Source: JBMNQS01 sp050944255
GTDB lineage: Bacteria > Bacillota > Clostridia > Christensenellales > Maliibacteriaceae
Length of the DNA: 30,088 nt
Direction of reading: 5' to 3'
NCBI GenBank assembly: GCA_050944255.1
Contig: JBMNQS010000021.1
Span: 1-30,088, forward strand
Below, one piece after another: positions 7,573-15,736 of the stretch. Position 1 is the stretch's first letter. Every line of letters begins with the position of its first letter. Both the position numbers and the translations under genes were made by a program. Under the pieces are notes generated by a model. It had not been told where the DNA came from. It did not search any database and worked only from the letters and a program-made list of their open reading frames with translations.

Positions 7573-8049
7573 ATGAAAACTTCGAAAAAAATATGGACGA
7601 GGGCACTGCTGGGATTTCCCCTGGGCGTGTTCATCGCCGTGACCATCACGCTGGCCGTATCCGTCGGCATCGGCGACGGAACGTACCACCCGGTGGCGGA
7701 ACAACTGGTGCTCGATACGGGAAGCCAGCTTGCGGCCAGTATATGGCAGTATGCGTTTTCGGGCGTGTTCGGCGCCGTCTGCGGCGCGCTGTCGGTGGTC
7801 TGGGAGATGGAAAAATGGAGCCTTCTCAGGCAGACGGCGGTACACTTTATCGGCCTGACGGCCTGCGCGCTGCCGCTGGCCTACTATATGGGCTGGATGT
7901 CCCGCACGCCCGGCGGCGTGGCCTCATACACGCTGCTTTTCCTGGGGATTTACCTGGTGCTCTGGCTGGCGCTGTGCGCTGCGCTCAGACGGGACGTGAA
8001 GCGGATCAACAGGAAGATCAGCGCTATGAAGGGCCGCGGGGATCCGTGA
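7573..8049 (+). CDS. DUF3021 family membrane protein
   Basis: A 158-residue membrane protein with four hydrophobic segments (about 12-33, 58-76, 88-106 and 114-134) and a basic cytoplasmic tail (RRDVKRINRKI). The opening RALLGFPLGVFIAVTI and the overall four-helix pattern match DUF3021, a family nearly always found next to a LytTR regulator, as here. A plausible role is sensing or restraining the cognate regulator at the membrane, but this is inferred from gene pairing only. GGAGGG lies seven bases before the ATG. Confidence 0.88.
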   Translation: MKTSKKIWTRALLGFPLGVFIAVTITLAVSVGIGDGTYHPVAEQLVLDTGSQLAASIWQYAFSGVFGAVCGALSVVWEMEKWSLLRQTAVHFIGLTACALPLAYYMGWMSRTPGGVASYTLLFLGIYLVLWLALCAALRRDVKRINRKISAMKGRGDP

Positions 8050-8070
8050 ACGTAAAGGCTGCGCAAAAGC

Positions 8071-8110
8071 GGGCCGAAGGTCGTCCTCTTTTTCAGGCGG
8101 CCTTTGGCCC
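8071..8110 (+). terminator. Inverted repeat downstream of DUF3021, possible terminator
   Basis: GGGCCGAAGG (8071-8080) pairs with CCTTTGGCCC (8101-8110) with one G-U, and the inner bases can extend the stem. The five-T run lies in the loop rather than after the stem, so termination is uncertain. Confidence 0.4.
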
Positions 8111-8148
8111 CAGCAGGGAATAAGCGCGGGAAAGCCCCGCAAAATCCA

Positions 8149-8177
8149 TTGTATGAAAGCGGTTACAGTGCTATAAT
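8149..8177 (+). promoter_or_regulatory. Promoter for the pseudouridine synthase gene
   Basis: TTGTAT (8149-8154), a 17-bp spacer and a perfect TATAAT (8172-8177), with TGC just before it, giving an extended -10. The leader would be about 50 nt. Confidence 0.78.
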
Positions 8178-8232
8178 AATCCGAAGAAAGCTGGGCTTTC
8201 CTGAAAATATCATCCGAAAGTCGGTGAATCCG

Positions 8233-8964
8233 TTGTCCATGCGCATTCAGCGCTATATGTCCCAGTGCGCGGTGGCCTCGCGCCGCCGGGCCGAAGAAAT
8301 GATCAAACAGGGCCGCGTGTCGGTAAACGACCAGGTCGTCACGGCCATGGGTACCACCGTTGAGGGCGGCGACGTGGTGAAGGTGGACGGCAGGGTCATC
8401 CGGCCCATCCGCGAAAAAACCACCATCATCTACAACAAGCCCGCGGGCCTGGTCTGCAGCGTCAGCGACGAGAAGGGCCGCCAGACGGTGGTGGACGCGG
8501 TAAAGTCCTTGGGCCAGAGGGTCTATCCCGTGGGGAGGCTGGACATGTGGACCGAAGGCCTGCTTCTGATGACCAACGACGGCGAACTGGCGCTTTTGAT
8601 GACCCATCCCAGATACCATGTGACCAAAACTTACGTGGCCACGGTGAAGTCAAAGATATCCGACCGGGCCATCGCGAAACTTCGAAGCGGCGTGATGCTG
8701 GAGGACGGCATGACCCGCCCCGCCCGCGTGCGGCGGCTGCCGCCTGCCGAGGATGGGCGCCACAGAATCCAATTGCAGATCACCGAGGGCAGGAACCGGC
8801 AGGTGCGCAGAATGCTCGAAACGGTGGGCGCACCGGTACACCATCTGGTGCGCACGCACCTGGGCCCTCTGTCGCTGCAGGAGCTGCGCGTGGGCCAGTG
8901 GCGCAAACTGACGGAGGAAGAAACCGCTGTCCTGAAAAGATACAACGAGCAGTCCAGGTGGTGA
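8233..8964 (+). CDS. rluB: Pseudouridine synthase of the RsuA/RluB family
   Basis: A 243-residue rRNA-modifying enzyme that isomerises uridine to pseudouridine. The N-terminal S4 RNA-binding domain (about 3-60, RIQRYMSQCAVASRRRAEEMI) precedes the catalytic domain. The catalytic Asp is D104 in GRLDMWTEGLLLMTNDGE, and the late motif EGRNRQVRRMLETVG is present. RluB (23S rRNA) is favoured by its scpAB-dac neighbourhood, as in B. subtilis, but RsuA-type specificity cannot be ruled out. TTG at 8233 is chosen because GGTGA lies six bases upstream; ATG at 8239 is nearly equivalent. It has its own promoter and terminator. Confidence 0.93.
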   Translation: MSMRIQRYMSQCAVASRRRAEEMIKQGRVSVNDQVVTAMGTTVEGGDVVKVDGRVIRPIREKTTIIYNKPAGLVCSVSDEKGRQTVVDAVKSLGQRVYPVGRLDMWTEGLLLMTNDGELALLMTHPRYHVTKTYVATVKSKISDRAIAKLRSGVMLEDGMTRPARVRRLPPAEDGRHRIQLQITEGRNRQVRRMLETVGAPVHHLVRTHLGPLSLQELRVGQWRKLTEEETAVLKRYNEQSRW

Positions 8965-9038
8965 AAATTTGATTTTTTTACCGGTGATGGTGCAGGATAA
9001 AGGTAAATGATGTCGAATAAGTTAAGTGGAGGAAATTT

Positions 9039-9072
9039 GGATTTTCTCACAGGCCGTGAGAAATTCCTTTTT
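9039..9072 (+). terminator. Rho-independent terminator after rluB
   Basis: A perfect 8-bp stem TTTCTCAC / GTGAGAAA (9043-9050 with 9056-9063) can be extended by GGA/TCC across a bulge on each side. Five T follow. It separates rluB from the oxaloacetate decarboxylase genes. Confidence 0.75.
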
Positions 9073-9117
9073 ATAAAAGTCTATCCCTAAGAGAAGGTTG
9101 GAGGTGAGCCAGAAAAT

Positions 9118-9534
9118 ATGTTACAAACGATCCTGAGCGGACTTTGGGTGATGTTGATCGGCATGGGCGTGGTGTTCGCCGTGCTGATTATTCTTGTCTA
9201 CCAGGTAAAGGCTATGAGCGCCATCGTAAAGAGGATGGAAAAGAATCAGCAGCCGCAAACCCCGGTACATGCCGCAGTACCCGCAGCGCCGGTTGCATCG
9301 GTTTCCTCAGCACCGGGCGCATCGACAGCAGACCTCACGCCCCAAGCTGTGGCGGCCGTCACCGCAACGCTGGCAGCAGCGCTGAATAAAGACGCCGGAC
9401 AACTCGTTATCCGGGACATCAGAAAAGTAGGAGACCTCGCGCCCCAAGCCGTGGCGGCCATTACCGCGACGCTGGCAACGGCGCTGAATAAGGATGCCGG
9501 ACAACTCGTTATCCGGGATATCAAAAGAGCGTGA
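9118..9534 (+). CDS. oadG: Oxaloacetate decarboxylase gamma subunit-like protein (OadG) with duplicated C-terminal motif
   Basis: A 138-residue small membrane protein. One N-terminal membrane helix (about 4-29, GLWVMLIGMGVVFAVLIIL) matches the OadG family, which anchors and stabilises the decarboxylase complex. A Pro/Ala/Ser-rich linker follows, then two tandem 34-residue units (about 72-105 and 106-138), each reading DL-x-PQAVAA followed by LNKDAGQLVIRDI. One such unit, near the usual IRSIRRV ending, is normal for the family; a second copy is unusual. The ATG has GGAGGTGA at ten bases. It is the first gene of a four-gene cluster with the biotin carrier, beta and alpha subunits. Low sequence conservation of OadG makes the name a context-backed call. 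Confidence 0.85.
   Translation: MLQTILSGLWVMLIGMGVVFAVLIILVYQVKAMSAIVKRMEKNQQPQTPVHAAVPAAPVASVSSAPGASTADLTPQAVAAVTATLAAALNKDAGQLVIRDIRKVGDLAPQAVAAITATLATALNKDAGQLVIRDIKRA
9331..9534 (+). repeat. Two tandem 102-bp direct repeats within oadG
   Basis: Units 9331-9432 and 9433-9534 are each exactly 102 bp and in frame, with the second ending at the stop codon. By hand count they differ at about 15 of 102 positions. The encoded 33 comparable residues differ at 6, all conservative or nearly so. Confidence 0.9.
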
Positions 9535-9586
9535 CCCCAAAACCTGTCCAGATACGAACTTACAAGAATAGGGAGAATAAAATACC

Positions 9587-9943
9587 ATGAGTAAATTTTT
9601 GATTACCGTCAACGGCACGCAATATGAAGTGGAAGTCAGCGAAGCGGGAGCCTCCGCACCGGTAGTGGCCGCGCCTGTGGCACCCGCGCCCGCAGCCCCC
9701 GCGCCTGTCACGCCTGCAGCGCCCGCCGCAGGCGGAGAAGCCGTCGAATGCCCCATGCCCGGCACAATTATAAGCGTGAACGTGCAGAATGGGCAGAGCA
9801 TCAAAAGGGGCGACCTGGTCTGCATCCTGGAAGCCATGAAAATGGAAAATGAAATCCTTTCGCCCGTTGACGGCGTGGTTTCCTCCGTGATCGCACCGGG
9901 CACGGCGGTCAATACCGGTGATATCATCGCCGTAATTTCTTGA
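9587..9943 (+). CDS. Biotin carboxyl carrier protein of the oxaloacetate decarboxylase
   Basis: A 118-residue biotin/lipoyl-attachment protein. A short N-terminal beta segment (FLITVNGTQYEVEV) is joined by a Pro/Ala-rich flexible linker (about 23-50) to a biotinyl domain (about 52-118). The biotinylated lysine is K85 in the canonical EAMKMEN. It should carry the carboxyl group from the alpha subunit to the membrane beta subunit. In many species this domain is fused to the C terminus of the alpha subunit; here it is separate, and the alpha subunit in the same cluster lacks it, which agrees. GGGAG lies about eleven bases before the ATG. Confidence 0.95.
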   Translation: MSKFLITVNGTQYEVEVSEAGASAPVVAAPVAPAPAAPAPVTPAAPAAGGEAVECPMPGTIISVNVQNGQSIKRGDLVCILEAMKMENEILSPVDGVVSSVIAPGTAVNTGDIIAVIS

Positions 9944-9979
9944 CGTGCCGGGTCTTTGGGTTACTGAAAGAGTAGAATT

Positions 9980-11122
9980 ATGAATATATCTTATTCGTTC
10001 GCCGATTTTTTCGAACAGACCGGTTTTGCCGCCATGACGTGGCAGCAGCTTGTGATGATGGCGGCAGCCTGCGTACTGATCTACCTGGCCATCGTCAAGC
10101 AGTATGAGCCGCTGGTGCTTCTGCCCATTGCCTTTGGCATGCTGCTGGCCAATCTACCCATGGCGGGCCTCATGTCGCCTCCGACGGCGGAAAACAACAA
10201 CGTCGGCGGCCTGCTGTACTATCTGTATCAGGGCGTGAAGCTGGGCATCTATCCGCCGCTGATCTTCCTTGGCATCGGCTGCATGACAGACTTTGGCCTG
10301 CTGATCGCCTCGCCGCGCAGCCTGCTACTGGGCGCGGCCGCGCAGTTTGGCATCTACATCGCCTTCATAGGCGCGCTGCTCTTAGGCTTTTCGCCCCAGG
10401 CGGCCGCTTCCATCGGCATCATAGGCGGCGCCGACGGCCCCACGGCCATCTATACCGCCACCAAGCTCTACCCGCAGCTTTTAGGCCCCATCGCCGTGGC
10501 GGCGTACTCCTACATGGCGCTGGTGCCCATCATACAGCCGCCCATCATGCGCGCCCTGACCACGAAAAAGGAACGCATGGTGCGCATGCAGACGCTGCGA
10601 CCGGTTTCCAGGAAGGAAAAGATTCTCTTTCCCATTACCGTAACCATCATGGTTTCGTTCATCATCCCTTCGGCGGCGCCCCTTGTGGGCATGCTGATGC
10701 TAGGCAACCTGCTGCGCGAATGCGGCGTGGTGGAGCGCCTGAGCAATACCGCGCAGAATGCGCTGCTGAATATCGTGACCATTTTCCTTGGCCTCACGGT
10801 GGGCGCCACGGCCAGCGGGGAGACGTTCCTTCAGCTACAGACCATCTTCATCGTTCTCCTTGGCCTGATTGCCTTTGCCGGCGGCACCGCCGGCGGCGTG
10901 CTGCTTGGAAAACTGATGTGTAAACTCACAGGCGGCAAGGTCAATCCCCTGATCGGCTCCGCAGGCGTATCGGCCGTGCCCATGGCCGCGCGCGTCTCGC
11001 AGATAGTGGGCCAGAAGGAGGACCCAGGCAATTTCCTCTTGATGCACGCCATGGGCCCCAATGTGGCGGGCGTCATCGGCTCGGCGGTTGCCGCCGGCGT
11101 GTTCCTTTCACTCTTCGGCTGA
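9980..11122 (+). CDS. oadB: Sodium ion-translocating decarboxylase beta subunit (OadB)
   Basis: A 380-residue polytopic membrane protein that decarboxylates carboxybiotin and exports Na+. The family signature GGADGPTAIYTATKL holds the essential Asp (D152). The second conserved region NPLIGSAGVSAVPMAARVS and the ending MGPNVAGVIGSAVAAGVFL are clear. About nine or more hydrophobic segments are visible. Length is within the family range. The beta subunits for oxaloacetate, methylmalonyl-CoA and glutaconyl-CoA decarboxylases are alike, so the substrate is taken from the adjacent alpha subunit. It lies 36 bp after the biotin carrier and 41 bp before oadA. Confidence 0.97.
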   Translation: MNISYSFADFFEQTGFAAMTWQQLVMMAAACVLIYLAIVKQYEPLVLLPIAFGMLLANLPMAGLMSPPTAENNNVGGLLYYLYQGVKLGIYPPLIFLGIGCMTDFGLLIASPRSLLLGAAAQFGIYIAFIGALLLGFSPQAAASIGIIGGADGPTAIYTATKLYPQLLGPIAVAAYSYMALVPIIQPPIMRALTTKKERMVRMQTLRPVSRKEKILFPITVTIMVSFIIPSAAPLVGMLMLGNLLRECGVVERLSNTAQNALLNIVTIFLGLTVGATASGETFLQLQTIFIVLLGLIAFAGGTAGGVLLGKLMCKLTGGKVNPLIGSAGVSAVPMAARVSQIVGQKEDPGNFLLMHAMGPNVAGVIGSAVAAGVFLSLFG

Positions 11123-11163
11123 TACAATGAACCCATTCAAAATGATAAGAAGGAGGCATTTAT

Positions 11164-12633
11164 ATGGCGCATAAAGTGCTTATAACAGATACAATCCTGC
11201 GTGACGCGCACCAGAGCCAGGCGGCCACGCGCATGAGAACCGACGAAATGCTGCCCGGCTGCGAGTTGCTGGACAAAGTAGGTTATTATTCCCTGGAGGT
11301 GTGGGGCGGAGCCACGTTTGATTCTTGCCTGCGCTTCCTCAATGAGGATCCCTGGGACCGATTGCGAAAGCTCCGCGCGACGCTGCCCAATACGAAACTG
11401 AACATGCTGCTGCGCGGCCAGAATATCCTGGGCTACAAGCACTACGCCGACGACGTGGTGGACGCCTTCGTGGCCGCCGCCATCAAAAACGGCATTGACA
11501 TCGTACGCATATTCGACGCGCTCAACGATCTGCGCAACATGCAGACCGCCATTAAAGCCGTCAAGAAATACGGTGGGCATGCCCAGGTGGCCCTCGCCTA
11601 CACCATCAGCCCCGTGCACACACAGGACTACTGGGTGGACTTCGCCGTGAAGCTCGAGGAAGTGGGCGCCGATTCCATCTGCATCAAGGATATGGCCAAT
11701 CTGCTTTTGCCCTATGAGGCGTACGATCTGGTCAAGCGCATCAAAGAGAAGGTAAGCATTCCTCTGGAACTGCATACCCACAACACCACCGGTACCGGTG
11801 ATATGACCTATCTCAAGGGTATTGAAGCCGGCGCGGACATCGTGGATACGGCCCTTTCGCCCCTTGGCAACGGTACGGCCCAGCCGGCCACCGAGCCCCT
11901 TGTGGCCACGCTCAGCGGCACCGAGTATGACACGGGCCTTGACCTGGAGACGCTCTCTGAGGCGGCTATGTATTTCCGCACCGTGGCCGACCGACTGACC
12001 CGGGACGGGTTCCTTGATCCGCAGGTGCTTCGCGTTGACGCCAATACGCTGCTTTACCAGATCCCCGGCGGCATGCTGTCCAATTTGATCTCCCAGCTTA
12101 AAGAGCAGGGGCAGGAATCTAAACTGCTGGATGTGCTGCAGGAAGTGCCCAGGGTCCGCGAGGACTTCGGCTATCCGCCGCTGGTGACGCCCACCAGCCA
12201 GATTGTCGGCACCCAGGCGGTGTTCAACGTGCTGGCAGGCGAGCGCTATAAGATGGTGACCAAGGAATCCCGCGCGCTATTGCGCGGCGAGTACGGCCAA
12301 TTGCCCGGCGAGGTCAACGAGGAGGTCCGCAAGCTGTGCATCGGCGACGCTCCGGTGATCACCCACCGCCCGGCGGACGACATAGAGCCGGAGATGGAAA
12401 AATACCGCGAGGAAATCCGCGATTACATCCAGCAGGACGAGGATGTGCTTTCCTACGCGCTGTTCCCGCAGGTGGCGCTGAAATTCTTCCAGGCCAGGGC
12501 CGAAGGCAAGTTCGTGCCCGAGGAGACGCCGGCAGAAAAGAAAGCCAAGGCAGCCGCCAAGGAAGCGGCCGCCAAGGAAACGGTCAGCGCAGGCGATGTC
12601 CGCTATGTGGTGGATTTCAGGCAGATCGGTTAA
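11164..12633 (+). CDS. oadA: Oxaloacetate decarboxylase alpha subunit (carboxyltransferase, no biotin domain)
   Basis: A 489-residue cytosolic carboxyltransferase that moves CO2 from oxaloacetate to biotin, releasing pyruvate. The HMGL-like TIM barrel begins TDTILRDAHQSQAATRMRT (metal and substrate site), with WGGATFD, CIKDMANLL and the metal-binding HTHNTTG. The conserved PYC_OADA region (about 290-455, including PGGMLSNL and PPLVTPTSQIVGTQAVFNVL) follows. The tail is a Lys/Ala-rich stretch and stops before any biotin domain. The HMGL/pyruvate carboxylase fold excludes methylmalonyl-CoA and glutaconyl-CoA decarboxylases, whose alpha subunits belong to another family. AAGGAGG lies six bases before the ATG. 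Confidence 0.95.
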   Translation: MAHKVLITDTILRDAHQSQAATRMRTDEMLPGCELLDKVGYYSLEVWGGATFDSCLRFLNEDPWDRLRKLRATLPNTKLNMLLRGQNILGYKHYADDVVDAFVAAAIKNGIDIVRIFDALNDLRNMQTAIKAVKKYGGHAQVALAYTISPVHTQDYWVDFAVKLEEVGADSICIKDMANLLLPYEAYDLVKRIKEKVSIPLELHTHNTTGTGDMTYLKGIEAGADIVDTALSPLGNGTAQPATEPLVATLSGTEYDTGLDLETLSEAAMYFRTVADRLTRDGFLDPQVLRVDANTLLYQIPGGMLSNLISQLKEQGQESKLLDVLQEVPRVREDFGYPPLVTPTSQIVGTQAVFNVLAGERYKMVTKESRALLRGEYGQLPGEVNEEVRKLCIGDAPVITHRPADDIEPEMEKYREEIRDYIQQDEDVLSYALFPQVALKFFQARAEGKFVPEETPAEKKAKAAAKEAAAKETVSAGDVRYVVDFRQIG

Positions 12634-12673
12634 ACGATGGACCGGGAACACGGTTTCCGCAACAAAATACGGC

Positions 12674-12713
12674 ATACAAGGGAGCGGTTTTCCGCTTCCT
12701 TGTATTTGCTGTT
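12674..12713 (+). terminator. Terminator of the oxaloacetate decarboxylase operon
   Basis: A 14-bp stem (12674-12687 with 12692-12705) with one G-U pair and a TTTT loop lies 41 bp after oadA. The downstream T-tract is short (TTTGCTGTT). Confidence 0.75.
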
Positions 12714-12761
12714 AAGAACAGCCGGGCTGCAGGGATTCTGAAAGCAAACTTGCAGAAATGG

Positions 12762-12790
12762 CTGACAAAAATTTCCCGATGGTGTATAAT
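12762..12790 (+). promoter_or_regulatory. Sigma-A type promoter for surE and following genes
   Basis: CTGACA (12762-12767), a 17-bp spacer and a perfect TATAAT (12785-12790). The leader is about 45 nt and contains GGAGGT. Confidence 0.8.
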
Positions 12791-12842
12791 AAGTACAAAA
12801 TTGCAAAATACTTCACCGGAAAATTCATTTTGGAGGTTAATT

Positions 12843-13601
12843 TTGCGTATTCTACTGAGCAATGACGACGGCATATTCTCAGACGGTATCCAGGCGCTGG
12901 CGCAGGTGATCAAGCGCGACCACGAAATCGTGCTGGTGGCGCCGGACAAAGAGCGCAGCGCCGCCAGTCAAAGCATTACCATGAGAAAACCGCTCTCGGC
13001 TTCCCGGGAGCATTTCGACGCCCTCAAAGGCGTCACCTGCTACGCCGTAAGCGGCACCCCCGCCGACTGCGTCAAGCTGGGGCTGCTGCACATCAAGGAA
13101 GGGCCCTTCGACGCGGTGATCACCGGCATCAATCACGGGCAGAATATGGGTACAGACATCCTTTACTCCGGTACGGTGGGCGCGGCGATGGAAGCCTGCA
13201 TACAAGGCTATCCCGCCATGGCGGTCTCGCTGCTGTCCCGAAAGGGCACCTTCGACGACTTTCTGGCGGCGGCCACCCTGGCCAAAGAAGTAATCGATTC
13301 GGGGGCCGTGACGGGCCTTCCCAAATTCACCATGCTGAATATGAACGTGCCCATCGGCGCTGCCGAAATACGCTGGGCCAGGCAGGGATTCACCCGCTTT
13401 GACGAGCATTACGAAGTTACCGACGACGGTTTCATCCAGCTTACCGGCAAGGGATTTGTGGAAATCAAGCAGGCCCACCCGGATACGGATGTGGACCTGC
13501 TGCGCGCGGGCTACGCATCCATTACGCCGCTGACATACAATATGACCGATACAAAATCACTTAAAGCCATGAAAGAGAGGTTTCCCTCCTTCAACGGCTG
13601 A
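12843..13601 (+). CDS. surE: 5'/3'-nucleotidase SurE
   Basis: A 252-residue metal-dependent phosphatase that removes 5' or 3' phosphates from nucleoside monophosphates. The N terminus RILLSNDDG gives the metal-binding D8 and D9, with further family sites S39 (KERSAASQS), SGTPADCVKLG and N97 in ITGINHGQNMG, followed by YSGTVGAAMEA. The start is TTG, five bases after GGAGGT; the preceding in-frame codons are unrelated to the family. It opens a plus-strand run in which surE, the RpiR regulator, the flavoprotein, cmk and plsC are separated by 12 bp or less, so they are probably one transcript. Confidence 0.96.
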   Translation: MRILLSNDDGIFSDGIQALAQVIKRDHEIVLVAPDKERSAASQSITMRKPLSASREHFDALKGVTCYAVSGTPADCVKLGLLHIKEGPFDAVITGINHGQNMGTDILYSGTVGAAMEACIQGYPAMAVSLLSRKGTFDDFLAAATLAKEVIDSGAVTGLPKFTMLNMNVPIGAAEIRWARQGFTRFDEHYEVTDDGFIQLTGKGFVEIKQAHPDTDVDLLRAGYASITPLTYNMTDTKSLKAMKERFPSFNG

Positions 13602-13613
13602 CGGGAGCGTTTT

Positions 13614-14474
13614 ATGAAAGATGATTTGATCCAGCGCATCAATGCCCGCTACGGCGCCATGAGCAAGGGGCAAAAACGTATCGCCGACTACATCCGGGAC
13701 CATTACGACAAGGCCGTATTCATGACGGCGGCGCGTATGGCCCGGCAGATTGACGTATCCGAATCCACGGTGGTCCGCTTCGCAACCAGCCTTGGCTATG
13801 ACGGCTACCCGCAGATGCAGCGAGCCCTGCAGGAGATGCTCCGCACCCGCATGACCAGTGTGCAGCGCATTGAAATGTCCAGCGAGATCCCCCAGGAGCA
13901 GGTGCTCTCTTCAGTGCTGAAGGCCGATATCCAGAACATCCGCAACACGCTGGACAAGGTCGATCCCGATGTGTTCGAACGCGTGGTGCAGGGTATCCTC
14001 AGCGCCCGCAGGATTTATATCATGGGCATGAGAAGCTCCGCGCCGCTGGCCCAGTTCCTGGGCTACTACCTGAACTTCATCTTCCCGGACGTGCATATTG
14101 TCACGGGCACCGTGGGGCATGTGTACGAGGAACTGGTGCGCATAACCCCCCGGGACTGGCTGTTTGCCATCAGCCTTCCGCGCTACAGCGCCCGTACGGT
14201 GGACGGCGCGGTGTACGCCAAGGAGCACGGAGCCAAGGTGGTGGCCCTGACCGACAGCCCGTTCTCACCGCTGGGACAGGTGGCCGACTACAATCTTATA
14301 GGAGCCAGCGATATGGCGTTTTTCGCCGACTCGCTAGTGGCGCCGCTGTCGGTGATCAATGCGCTGATCATCTCCATCGGCCTTCGAAAGAAGGAGGAAA
14401 TCTCCGAGTACCTCAATCACCTTGAGGGCATCTGGGACGTGGCGCAAACCTATACGGGAAAGGAAAATACCTGA
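13614..14474 (+). CDS. MurR/RpiR family transcriptional regulator
   Basis: A 286-residue regulator with an N-terminal RpiR-type helix-turn-helix (about 1-77; MSKGQKRIADYIRDHYDKAV and DVSESTVVRFATSLGYDGY) and a C-terminal SIS sugar-phosphate-binding domain (about 120-255; YIMGMRSSAPLAQFL). Such proteins respond to phosphosugars and usually control sugar or cell-wall amino sugar genes. No sugar gene is adjacent, so the regulon is unknown; it lies 12 bp after surE and 5 bp before the flavoprotein gene. GGGAG is placed eight to ten bases before the ATG. Confidence 0.93.
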   Translation: MKDDLIQRINARYGAMSKGQKRIADYIRDHYDKAVFMTAARMARQIDVSESTVVRFATSLGYDGYPQMQRALQEMLRTRMTSVQRIEMSSEIPQEQVLSSVLKADIQNIRNTLDKVDPDVFERVVQGILSARRIYIMGMRSSAPLAQFLGYYLNFIFPDVHIVTGTVGHVYEELVRITPRDWLFAISLPRYSARTVDGAVYAKEHGAKVVALTDSPFSPLGQVADYNLIGASDMAFFADSLVAPLSVINALIISIGLRKKEEISEYLNHLEGIWDVAQTYTGKENT

Positions 14475-14479
14475 AAGTC

Positions 14480-15736
14480 ATGAACCGCGTCATCGTAGTG
14501 GGCGGCGGGCCGGCGGGAATGATGGCCGCCGTCTGCGCTGCCGAAGCCGGAGCCGAAGTCTCTCTTTACGAAAAAAATGAAAAGCTGGGCAAGAAACTGT
14601 ACCTGACCGGAAAGGGCCGGTGCAATCTGACGAACGATTGCGATACCGACGCGTTTTTGAGCGCTGTGGTTCGCAATCGTCGTTTTCTCTACTCCGCTTT
14701 CGCCCATTTTACCAACAGGGACCTCATGCGCTTTTTTGAAGAGGCCGGCCTGCCGCTGAAAGTGGAGCGCGGCGGACGGGTCTTTCCCGCAAGCGACCGG
14801 TCCTCGGACGTGATCCGTACCCTGGAGCGCATTTTATCGGCAAAAAACGTCAAAATTTGTTTGAATGAAAGCGTCCGATCCATTATGATAGAACAGGGTA
14901 TATGTGCCGGGGTCAAAACCGGCGGCGGCCCGCGTAGCGCCGATGCGGTGATTCTCTGCACCGGAGGGCTGGCCTACCCGCAGACCGGCTCCACCGGAGA
15001 CGGGTACGCCCTGGCCAAAGACGCAGGCGGCCACCTGGTCATCGAGACGAAACCGTCTCTGGTGCCGTACCTGACCGGGGACGGCTGGACGGGGGAGCTT
15101 GCGGGGCTTTCCTTAAAGAATGTGCGCCTGGAGGCGCGCCGCGGGAAAAAGACGCTCTTTAGCGAAATGGGGGAGATGCTCTTTACCCATACGGGCATTT
15201 CCGGGCCGCTGACGCTCTCCATGAGCGCGTATCTGACGGATGTGGAGACGGAAAACGTCCGGTGCCATATCGATCTGAAGCCGGCGCTGGAGGAAAAGAC
15301 GCTGGACGAGCGGATACTGCGGGAGATCGACGCCGCGCCAAGAAAGCATTTTGCCCACGTCTTAAACACGCTTTTGCCCAGGCTGCTGGTACTGGTGATG
15401 GCCCGGCTTTGCGAAACAGACCCGGACATGCCGTCCCACGGCGTCACCAGGGCGCAGCGGCAGAGCCTGGCGCGGATGCTCAAGGCCATGCCGGTAACGC
15501 TGCTTGGCCCCGCCGGCTACGATGAGGCCATCATCACCCGCGGCGGCATCGACGTGAAGGACATCGATCCGGGAACCATGCGGTCCAAAAAGCTACCGGG
15601 ACTGTATTTTGCCGGGGAGCTGATGGACCTGGACGCGCTGACCGGCGGGTTTAATCTTCAGATCGCGTTTTCCACCGGCGCCCAGGCGGGAAGAAGTGCC
15701 GCGGCGCAGCAGGCATACACACGGGAGGAACGGTAA
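14480..15736 (+). CDS. BaiN/HI0933-type NAD(P)/FAD-dependent oxidoreductase
   Basis: A 418-residue flavoprotein. The FAD-binding Rossmann motif VVGGGPAGMMAA (6-17) is followed by EKNEKLGKKLYLTGKGRCNLTN, the hallmark of the HI0933/YhiN family. The C-terminal signature TRGGIDVKDIDPGTM and GLYFAGELMDLDALTGGFN is complete. Characterised relatives include BaiN, which acts on bile acid intermediates in Clostridium scindens, but most members sit next to cmk as here and have unknown substrates. I therefore do not infer bile acid metabolism. There is no good Shine-Dalgarno close to the ATG, suggesting coupling to the regulator gene five bases upstream. Confidence 0.93.
   Translation: MNRVIVVGGGPAGMMAAVCAAEAGAEVSLYEKNEKLGKKLYLTGKGRCNLTNDCDTDAFLSAVVRNRRFLYSAFAHFTNRDLMRFFEEAGLPLKVERGGRVFPASDRSSDVIRTLERILSAKNVKICLNESVRSIMIEQGICAGVKTGGGPRSADAVILCTGGLAYPQTGSTGDGYALAKDAGGHLVIETKPSLVPYLTGDGWTGELAGLSLKNVRLEARRGKKTLFSEMGEMLFTHTGISGPLTLSMSAYLTDVETENVRCHIDLKPALEEKTLDERILREIDAAPRKHFAHVLNTLLPRLLVLVMARLCETDPDMPSHGVTRAQRQSLARMLKAMPVTLLGPAGYDEAIITRGGIDVKDIDPGTMRSKKLPGLYFAGELMDLDALTGGFNLQIAFSTGAQAGRSAAAQQAYTREER

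Noticed and set aside
6820..7845. A 341-codon open frame on the minus strand
   Set aside because: It crosses the ytfJ terminator and the LytTR and DUF3021 genes in antisense and resembles no family.
8965..9117. Riboswitch or attenuator before the oxaloacetate decarboxylase genes
   Set aside because: A terminator hairpin is present, but I found no promoter upstream that would make it a leader, no alternative antiterminator stem and no known riboswitch core.
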